Part shown: positions 35,272-42,253 of the stretch, one piece after another
Position numbering within the stretch: position 1 is the stretch's first letter
How the letters are laid out: every line of letters begins with the position of its first letter
Source of the DNA: Chryseobacterium oncorhynchi
GTDB taxonomy: Bacteria; Bacteroidota; Bacteroidia; Flavobacteriales; Weeksellaceae
Direction: 5' to 3'
Length of the DNA: 64,000 nt
Assembly: GCF_002899895.1 (NCBI RefSeq)
Contig: NZ_PPEI02000001.1
Span: 782,848-846,847 of the forward strand
Position numbers and translations under genes: made by a program
Notes under the pieces: model-generated
Database searches by the model: none
What the model saw: only the letters and a program-made list of their open reading frames with translations
What the model was told of the DNA's origin: nothing

Positions 35272-36054
35272 TCAAAAAGTTTGCTTTTTATTTAATTCAG
35301 GAAGTGTTCTGTCGATTCTCTCGGCCAACTCAGGAAGCTTGATGGTGGGAACTGCAGGAAAAAGATGATGTTCCATGTGATAAAACATACTGAATGTTAA
35401 TTTATTTTTCCAGAATCCCCGTTGTGTTCTTGCTATATTGGGATCTTCATGGGTATCATGGTGAACGGTCCAGACTGCAAAAAAGGCCATTAAAAATTCT
35501 CCAAAAATCATTACAAATACATGGTAGATCAGAAAATGGATTTGAAAATGAAATACAAAGAATATAACAATAGCTATTGAAGCCAGTTCCAAAAACATAT
35601 TTCTTCTGTACATTTTATTTGCTTTTTTAAAGGTTACTTTGTGAATCAGAAACATATGTTTGGGTCCATAAAGAATAGCTTCATACCATTTCATTGAGGC
35701 AGATTTCCCCTCATAATCTTCTTCAGAAAGGCAAAATTTATGATGCCTGATGTGATTGAATTTTACAGCATGAATGGATGCCATCATGGTAAGACTGTTC
35801 AAATACAGCGATAGCCAAGTTAGAAATTTCCCTGTTCCTAAAGAATTATGAAAACCATTGTGAACCTGCCTAAGCGCTGTCAGGAAATAAAATCCTGAGA
35901 ATGGTAATGCCAGCCAATAATATTCATTGTAAGCTAAAAATAATGAGATCAAAAGCCATGGCAAACTGATATTGTTTTCGATCAGCATTTCTTTCACAGA
36001 AAGTTTTTTAAGGTCTTTCCATTCTACTGCTTTTATGAGTTCAATATGATTCAT
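35272..36054 (-). CDS. Membrane fatty acid desaturase
   Basis: 260 residues from ATG 36054, 11 bases after the stop of the upstream gene; the open frame reaching 36120 would overlap it. Three His boxes of the membrane diiron desaturase family: HNGFH, HIRHH and HMEHH, with an additional HHDTHED. Four or more membrane segments lie between them. It should introduce a double bond into an acyl chain or modify a related lipid in the inner membrane. Electron donors are not evident in the cassette unless the DCC protein upstream serves. Confidence 0.92.
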   Translation of the reverse strand: MNHIELIKAVEWKDLKKLSVKEMLIENNISLPWLLISLFLAYNEYYWLALPFSGFYFLTALRQVHNGFHNSLGTGKFLTWLSLYLNSLTMMASIHAVKFNHIRHHKFCLSEEDYEGKSASMKWYEAILYGPKHMFLIHKVTFKKANKMYRRNMFLELASIAIVIFFVFHFQIHFLIYHVFVMIFGEFLMAFFAVWTVHHDTHEDPNIARTQRGFWKNKLTFSMFYHMEHHLFPAVPTIKLPELAERIDRTLPELNKKQTF

Positions 36055-36065
36055 GACTTTACTAT

Positions 36066-36878
36066 TTAAATGGTTGTTAAAATAATAATGGCTAGGGCTG
36101 TTATTCTGAATAAAATCCATGAAATGGTTGGAAAATAGTTCAGTTGTAATATCTTACATCTTCTTATATGTTCCAGAAACATAATGAATACTACTATTCC
36201 AAAGTAAATAAGGTAGAAAACAGGAGAAAAGCTTGTTATCAAGACTGGAATTAAAAGCAGCGTACCTATTAATGAAACCGTCATCATATTTCCAAGGTAA
36301 TCCCAAATTTTTTCCTTTAAATAAGCCTTTAAAAATAGAGTTTGCCAAAGGATCTGTCCTAAACATACAGCAAATTCTCTGAAGAAATTCGGAGTTAGGT
36401 TCATCCCAATTTTTCCTGAAAACATACTTAAAATATAGGCTGAAAAAATTGCTACAAATGCCATGTAACCCAGTCTGTACTTTAAATTAAAATCCGGTAC
36501 ACAAGATTGTGCTGTATTATCTTTCTTTGAGGGAATGATCTGTTTTCGATTATAAGAAACAAAAGAATACATTTTTTTGAAAAACCAATATAGAGGTTGT
36601 ATTCTGGCTATTTTTTCCAACAATGGAAATGAATTTCCAATGATTAAAAGCAAACTATCTAAACCGTAAGTCACTTTATTTTGGTTGTGATCTACTAAAG
36701 CTATCTCATTTTTTGCCCTGTCAAAATCTATCAGGCTTCTATTTCTGTAGGATAATTCCGTGAAAGCTTCCCTACCCTCCTCATCAAGCATTCCTGATTT
36801 TGTAAATCCTTTGGAATATATATTACACATCGGACATTCATTGTCATAGATTAATGTGTGGTTTTTGAGTGTTTTCAT
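36066..36878 (-). CDS. DCC-family (DUF393) thiol-disulfide protein with membrane domain
   Basis: 270 residues. The N-terminal DCC/DUF393 domain (1-110) has the thioredoxin-like CxxC in YDNECPMCN, followed by four or five membrane helices (about 130-270). DCC proteins are predicted thiol-disulfide oxidoreductases; fusion with helices places this one at the inner membrane. It is the first gene of the desaturase cassette and has an operator-like motif 93 bases upstream that is shared with the gbsR-like gene. Reduction or assembly of the desaturase is a possible role, not shown by the sequence. Confidence 0.86.
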   Translation of the reverse strand: MKTLKNHTLIYDNECPMCNIYSKGFTKSGMLDEEGREAFTELSYRNRSLIDFDRAKNEIALVDHNQNKVTYGLDSLLLIIGNSFPLLEKIARIQPLYWFFKKMYSFVSYNRKQIIPSKKDNTAQSCVPDFNLKYRLGYMAFVAIFSAYILSMFSGKIGMNLTPNFFREFAVCLGQILWQTLFLKAYLKEKIWDYLGNMMTVSLIGTLLLIPVLITSFSPVFYLIYFGIVVFIMFLEHIRRCKILQLNYFPTISWILFRITALAIIILTTI

Positions 36879-36970
36879 AGGTGATTATTTTAGGTTCTTC
36901 TATTTCTAAAGTAAAGGATCAGAAATAAATGGATAATAAAATTTTTCATAATTATTATTAATTTAAAACT

Positions 36971-37000
36971 TTCAGTAATTTTTGAAACTTAATTTGAAAT
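36971..37000 (-). promoter_or_regulatory. Cassette operator candidate, copy 1
   Basis: A 30-base sequence upstream of the DCC-desaturase cassette that matches 27 of 30 bases at 37581-37610, upstream of the GbsR-like regulator, in the same orientation relative to the gene. It includes the inverted pair TTCA-N8-TGAA (36971-36986) followed by an AATTT half. It lies between the regulator's terminator and the cassette's first gene. Confidence 0.7.
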
Positions 37001-37003
37001 AAA

Positions 37004-37021
37004 AAAGGACTTTCATCCTTT
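37004..37021 (-). terminator. Short terminator of the GbsR-like gene
   Basis: AAAGGA, six bases, TCCTTT, with further T on the minus strand, six bases after the stop codon. The short stem suggests incomplete termination. Confidence 0.6.
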
Positions 37022-37026
37022 CTCAT

Positions 37027-37530
37027 CTATTTCAGCAGGTTGGTAATCTTCCCTACCAGCCAGTGATCATCACTCTTTATGGCCAGATCCATAATATTGT
37101 TGATCTTCCCGGTTACAGAGCTGAAGTCATTCATTAGTTTGATAAATTCCTTGGCTTCCTCTGATTCGTCATCATCAATATTTCTTAGTTCTTCCAGAAA
37201 AGAAATTACCGGTTCAATCTCTCTCTTTCTACGTTCCTTGGTGATTTGTTTGAAAAGGTACCAAACGTCTTTTTCAGCGACAAAGTACTCTTTTCTATCT
37301 CCTTTTATAAATTCTTTTCTTACAATCCCCCAATCTATCAAGGCACGAAGATTCATATTAGCATTTCCTCTTGAAATTTCAAGTTGCTCCATTACTTCAT
37401 CAGTAGATAGTGCTTTACCACTTGCCAAAAGCAAAGCATGCACCTGTGCCATGGTACGATTGATCCCCCAATTGGTAGCAAAGGTTCCCCAGGTCTGAAT
37501 GTATTTTTCTTTTGCTTCTGAAAGTTGCAT
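37027..37530 (-). CDS. GbsR/MarR-type winged-helix regulator
   Basis: 167 residues. The N-terminal winged helix (about 20-95) has the GbsR-like start WGTFATNWGINRTMAQVHAL (14-33), STDEVMEQLEISRGNANMNL as helix-turn-helix, and a basic wing (RKEFIKGDRKEYF). The C-terminal half is helical and probably dimerises. GbsR of Bacillus is a choline-sensing repressor; the ligand here is unknown. The 30-base motif upstream of its own gene and of the neighbouring cassette makes it the likely regulator of both. Confidence 0.9.
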   Translation of the reverse strand: MQLSEAKEKYIQTWGTFATNWGINRTMAQVHALLLASGKALSTDEVMEQLEISRGNANMNLRALIDWGIVRKEFIKGDRKEYFVAEKDVWYLFKQITKERRKREIEPVISFLEELRNIDDDESEEAKEFIKLMNDFSSVTGKINNIMDLAIKSDDHWLVGKITNLLK

Positions 37531-37555
37531 TTTGTATACTTTTAAGATTCTGATA

Positions 37556-37610
37556 CAAATGTAATTATATTTTTTGAATTTTCAATAATTTTTGAAAATT
37601 AATTTAAAAT
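37556..37610 (-). promoter_or_regulatory. Promoter of the GbsR-like gene overlapped by operator copy 2
   Basis: On the minus strand TTG (37583-37585), 19 bases, TACATTTG (37556-37563), an exact consensus promoter. The 30-base motif (37581-37610) covers the -33 box, where a bound repressor would block the polymerase. The motif differs from copy 1 at three positions only. Confidence 0.75.
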
Positions 37611-37685
37611 TATATTTCTCTCTCCTAAAAGCAGACCGTTCAATCTTCTATAATAAAGATTTTCAACATATTCTACAGAAAGAAT

Positions 37686-37716
37686 AAAGCCGTCTTACAG
37701 GTTGTAAAACGGCTTT
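37686..37716 (-). terminator. Terminator of the sigma-VWA-barrel-A2M operon
   Basis: AAAGCCGT and ACGGCTTT, with TTAC/GTAA pairing inside, lie 22 bases after the stop of the 1503-residue gene. Confidence 0.82.
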
Positions 37717-37738
37717 GATTTATATTAATACATGTTAC

Positions 37739-40700
37739 CTATGGATTAATTTTTGTGGTTATTCCCTGATTCCAATATTTTGATTCCGGCATATAATAAA
37801 GGTATACATTACTGGATTTTCCGGTATAGCTTCCTGCAAATTCTACCTTTAAATCAAGCTGAATGGTTTTGGTTTCTTCTGCATCGAAATGTTCCCAATA
37901 TAACACAAGATAGTTGTCAAAAATCTCATAGTAAGAAATTTGTTTTTTATCAATCAAATCTTTTAATAGAGCGCTCTGCAAAGTCAATCCTGCAGGAATA
38001 CCAATTTTGGCAACCGTCATTGGCAGTTGACCATTGATTTTGTTTTTAACAGTCACAGTCATCCTGTTTGTATCCCCCACTATAGACTTTTCAGATTTAA
38101 GCTTTGTTTCCAAGGTTAAAGGAATATCAGAACTTGCAGGAGCTTGTAAGGTATAATATTCATATTCTAACTTGTAAGGGAGTCCTTTTTTCTGTGGATA
38201 ATAGTCTATATCAATCTGGTTTTGACCTGATTTATAAACAGATGCAATACTTATATTAGGTGATACAACTACATTATTTATTTTAATAGTAGGCTTATCA
38301 TTTCCATAAAGTTTTTCATTTTTTGAAAAGAATTCGGATAGGGTTTGTATGGCTAAGCTTGTTGCCTGAGTGGAACCAAATCCGTAATGTCCATTATTAC
38401 TCAAAAGTTTATCGACAGTTTCGATAATTCTTGGTTGATTTAGCTTTTCATCTTTCTGTAATGCTATCATATAAAGAGAAAGTGTTTCTGCATTGGCAGA
38501 TATTCCACCTGAACCAGTAAATGTTGTTTCAGTTTTAAAATTCTGATCTTCAAATTGTTTATTCAAAATTATCATCAAATCATTGTATTCTTTAGATTTT
38601 CCTAAGTGAGCAGAAGCATTAGCCAACAAAGCCAATTGATAAGAGTCCTTTGTTGATAAAGCTCTTTTTAATGTCACCTGATATGTATCTTCAATTTCAT
38701 TTTTAAAGCCAATTTTTGATAGTGCATACACAACATACATATTTCTGGACCATGAACGTTCAGAATAAGGAGCTGTTCTTGATTCATATTCCTTTCGTAC
38801 TTCGAAAAGCCCGTTCCTATTTTTCTTTGACAAAATAAACGTGGAAAGTCCCTGAATAAGCTTTGGATCTACAACTACATACTTTTTCAGATCTGTAAAC
38901 TCCATTAGAGCAAATGCAGAAAGACTTATGTCTGATTCAGCAGTACTGAAATATCCGATGCCACCATCCTTATTTTTATAGCTCAGCATTCTTTGGAATC
39001 CTTTTTTCAGATTTTTAATCACCAGATTCTCTGTAGAGCTATCAATTTTCTTGCTTGATTTTAAATAATCCAGAATAAAGATATTAGGATAAACTGTGGA
39101 TGAAAGTTGCTCAAAACATCCATATGGTTCTTTTTTCAATCTTTCCAGATCCTCAAACATCTGCAGGCCAATATTCTCAAACACATAATAGGATGAATTG
39201 AAGCTACCGTTAATATATTCCGGAATACTGAACTTTATATCTTCAGTATTATTATTGATTTTTGAATAGTAATGTGGAAAACCTTTTTCTTCTACTTTCA
39301 ATGGAAGAATCATCGTTTCCCGGAATTCTCCTGATCTTACTGTAAACTGAATATTGGAATTCACAACTTCATCGGTCTGCATTTTGACGAACAATCTTCC
39401 TGACTCCAAGGGTTTCAGAGTAATCAAACTGTCAGCTTTCATCAGTTTTACATAGTTGGGAACAATAACATCCATCGTCATTGTTCGTGTTTGCTGGGAA
39501 TTGTTTTTAATAACAACAGGAATGGTGATTTCATCAGTTCTTGTAAGATATTGTGGGATTTTAGTATCAATTGAAATAAGACTTTGTGCCGCATACGTAG
39601 TTTCATCTCTTCCTAAAAGTCCGGATGCCGCAATTCCTTCTGTAATGACTCTAAATGTCGTGTTAGCATCAGAGTTATAAAATTCAATTTTTGCTTTACC
39701 ATTTTTGTCTGTTTCTACTACCGGATTCCAGTAAAGGGCTTCTCTATAATCAAATCTGTAAGAAGTATTGGTAGTTTTATACTCAGGATAAGCAAATTCA
39801 CGACTTGTTTCATAGCTGGCAATCTTATTGCTTGGTATTGCCATGATTGCAAAATAAGATTTGGGAGTAATATCTAATTGCATTTGTGTCAGACTATTCA
39901 TAAAAGAATTAATGATAATAACACCATTGGCAGCCCTGCTTCCGTAGATGGATGTAGCTGCAGCATCTTTTAATACAGTAACACTATTAATATTGCTGGG
40001 ATTGATCATTGTATTAAAATTTTCTACTGGTATTCCGTCTAAAACATACAATGGACTTTTGTTGGTTAATGAACCAATTCCTCTAATCCTAATATTTCCA
40101 GCCGACTCACCTCCTGTAGGTGTTATTGTAACACCAGCTACTTTCCCCTGTAATAAATATCCTAAATTAGGTTCATTGATTTCAGAGCTTTTGACAACGC
40201 TTACAGACGCTATAGTAGCTTTTTTATTCATACCATACCCTACAACAACAACTTCTTCAATCATTTTGTCACTATCCTTATAATAAGAAGAGTCAGATTT
40301 CTTAAATTGTGTAGAATTTTTTGTTAGTACCTCCTTTGGTTTCTCCTTGATTTCAGCTTCTTTTATGATCTCTTCTACATCTATATTGCTAAGCTTCTGT
40401 TTAACCAAAGGGTTAATATCCAGATTATAAGATAGAATTTTTATATTTATTTTATGCTTTGGCTGAAAGGATTTAGCTATTATTTTATATGAATCATTAT
40501 CCCCCATGCCTGAGAAGTAGAATTTACCGTTTTCTGCCGTTGTTTGTTTAAGAATCTGTCCGTGGGATGTTTCTACAAGAAAAACATTGGCCTTTACAGG
40601 CTTTTTATTTTCATCCTCTACAACTCCGTATACTGTTCCTTTCTTTTCAGGAAGAAATTTGTATTTACCTGTTTTAAGAACTTCAGGGATAGGTTCAAAA

Positions 40701-42250
40701 TATCGATACCCGTTGGTTAGCATGACAAGATCTAAACTTTTATCTGCTTTTTCTTCTTTTTTGTCAAAATAAAACTGCGGTTTTTCAATCTTCCCTCTCA
40801 ATTCGGAATCCATCAGCAGCCACGAAAGGATATGATTTTGCTTATCATCAGCATATGTCCAAAGCTTATCATCTACCACACTGATTGCGAGGTTTGCCGG
40901 CAAAGGTTTACTGTTTTCATCTGTAGTTTCAATATCCAGAATTACTTTTTCCCTTGGCTGGTAAAATTTCTTTACTGGTACTATTCTTACATTCATTTGT
41001 TGGTTTTTATTGGTAAAAACAACACGTTCTGCAAGAGGAATATTATTTTCCAATATAGTAAATCTGCAAATTCCAATTGGAAGCTCTTTTTCCTGTAATT
41101 CAAATGAATTGATCCCGTTTTTTAATATCAATTCTTTGCTGTAAATTTCTTTTCCACGGAAATTTCCCTTTAAAACAATTTTCTTTTCGTGGGTAGAAAC
41201 TATTTTAAATAAAAGTATATTGCGTTCTGTCCTGATGTTTAACGTTATACCATCATTTTTTACTACAGGGAGATTATAAACCTGAATTATGTTTTCCGGT
41301 CTTATTACTTTTGCGTAATAATTATCTCCTTTTTTAGGGGTAAAAAGGAAACTTCCCATTCCAAAATTATAAGCAGAAACCTCTTCTACTTTTTCATGAT
41401 TCTGGTTGTAGATACCCAAAACAGCATCCACTGGTTTTTCAAATTCATCCAGAACTTTAAAGGCAATATTCTGCTCTATCCCGTTGATAAAAGTACCTCC
41501 TTCGGGCATGAATTTTACATTCAGATTATTCAAAACAATAGGTATATTTCTTGAAATAGATTCTGTAAACCCATCAAAATTGACCTTGATATTCAGAAGT
41601 ACATCTGAAGATTTCAAAACCTTAGGAAGTTTAAACTTTAATAGAAATTTCCCTTCTTTATCTGTGATAATCTTTCCTTCTGAAACGGTTTCTCCATTAT
41701 GCATCACCATATAATCTGCCTCATAGAAAGGAATAGGCAGATTATTCAAACTTCTCATGGAAAAATCTGCTGTCACTTCATCACCGGGCCCATATCCTTT
41801 TTTAGGAAAATCAAGCTTCATTAAAATTCTCGGTGATACAATTTTCTGTAGGGTAATTTCTTTTTCAAAGGCATTTTTACCGTCTTCATTCTGCATCCAG
41901 TTAGTATAAGCCCTGATCTTGTAAATTCCGCCTTTCATATCATCTGCGAAAGAAAAATTCCCTTGCGCATACCCGTTAATAACTTCATACTTTTCTTTTT
42001 TCAGGACACTTCCACTTGGATCAATGACTTCAAAATTAACAATCTTGCTGTCTTCTGCTGGAAGGTTGTCTGTACCTTTTACTACGTATATTTTAAAGTA
42101 CATTTCTTCACCGGGCTTATAGAAGATATGATTGGTCTGAATGTAGGTTTTCTCTTTTTCAAAATCCTGAAATGAATGCTGAGCTTTCAAAAGTACTGAT
42201 GAAAGCAACAGGTTCAGCAATATGATATATGATGTAAATTTGAGATTCAT
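37739..42250 (-). CDS. Alpha-2-macroglobulin-like protein with inserted TonB plug-like domain
   Basis: 1503 residues with a signal peptide (about 1-23). The N-terminal macroglobulin/MG2-like beta domains start with KEKTYIQTNHIFYKPGE, followed by a carboxypeptidase-regulatory-like segment (about 535-600) and then an unexpected TonB plug-like domain (about 660-785: EEVVVVGYG, NIRIRGIGS, LYVLDGIPV, SIYGSRAANGVII). The A2M core follows, with YNSDANTTFRV and the thioester motif YGCFEQ (Cys 1045), then an alpha-helical toroid-like region and a terminal domain. Bacterial A2M proteins trap proteases in the periplasm; the plug suggests docking into a barrel. The plugless SusC-like barrel gene ends 3 bases upstream. 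No T9SS domain is present. Confidence 0.88.
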   Translation of the reverse strand: MNLKFTSYIILLNLLLSSVLLKAQHSFQDFEKEKTYIQTNHIFYKPGEEMYFKIYVVKGTDNLPAEDSKIVNFEVIDPSGSVLKKEKYEVINGYAQGNFSFADDMKGGIYKIRAYTNWMQNEDGKNAFEKEITLQKIVSPRILMKLDFPKKGYGPGDEVTADFSMRSLNNLPIPFYEADYMVMHNGETVSEGKIITDKEGKFLLKFKLPKVLKSSDVLLNIKVNFDGFTESISRNIPIVLNNLNVKFMPEGGTFINGIEQNIAFKVLDEFEKPVDAVLGIYNQNHEKVEEVSAYNFGMGSFLFTPKKGDNYYAKVIRPENIIQVYNLPVVKNDGITLNIRTERNILLFKIVSTHEKKIVLKGNFRGKEIYSKELILKNGINSFELQEKELPIGICRFTILENNIPLAERVVFTNKNQQMNVRIVPVKKFYQPREKVILDIETTDENSKPLPANLAISVVDDKLWTYADDKQNHILSWLLMDSELRGKIEKPQFYFDKKEEKADKSLDLVMLTNGYRYFEPIPEVLKTGKYKFLPEKKGTVYGVVEDENKKPVKANVFLVETSHGQILKQTTAENGKFYFSGMGDNDSYKIIAKSFQPKHKINIKILSYNLDINPLVKQKLSNIDVEEIIKEAEIKEKPKEVLTKNSTQFKKSDSSYYKDSDKMIEEVVVVGYGMNKKATIASVSVVKSSEINEPNLGYLLQGKVAGVTITPTGGESAGNIRIRGIGSLTNKSPLYVLDGIPVENFNTMINPSNINSVTVLKDAAATSIYGSRAANGVIIINSFMNSLTQMQLDITPKSYFAIMAIPSNKIASYETSREFAYPEYKTTNTSYRFDYREALYWNPVVETDKNGKAKIEFYNSDANTTFRVITEGIAASGLLGRDETTYAAQSLISIDTKIPQYLTRTDEITIPVVIKNNSQQTRTMTMDVIVPNYVKLMKADSLITLKPLESGRLFVKMQTDEVVNSNIQFTVRSGEFRETMILPLKVEEKGFPHYYSKINNNTEDIKFSIPEYINGSFNSSYYVFENIGLQMFEDLERLKKEPYGCFEQLSSTVYPNIFILDYLKSSKKIDSSTENLVIKNLKKGFQRMLSYKNKDGGIGYFSTAESDISLSAFALMEFTDLKKYVVVDPKLIQGLSTFILSKKNRNGLFEVRKEYESRTAPYSERSWSRNMYVVYALSKIGFKNEIEDTYQVTLKRALSTKDSYQLALLANASAHLGKSKEYNDLMIILNKQFEDQNFKTETTFTGSGGISANAETLSLYMIALQKDEKLNQPRIIETVDKLLSNNGHYGFGSTQATSLAIQTLSEFFSKNEKLYGNDKPTIKINNVVVSPNISIASVYKSGQNQIDIDYYPQKKGLPYKLEYEYYTLQAPASSDIPLTLETKLKSEKSIVGDTNRMTVTVKNKINGQLPMTVAKIGIPAGLTLQSALLKDLIDKKQISYYEIFDNYLVLYWEHFDAEETKTIQLDLKVEFAGSYTGKSSNVYLYYMPESKYWNQGITTKINP

Positions 42251-42253
42251 GGG

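Noticed and set aside
37753-42175. Multiple plus-strand frames opposite the A2M-like gene
   Set aside because: The minus-strand gene has a continuous domain structure over the whole interval; the opposite frames have no recognisable domains.
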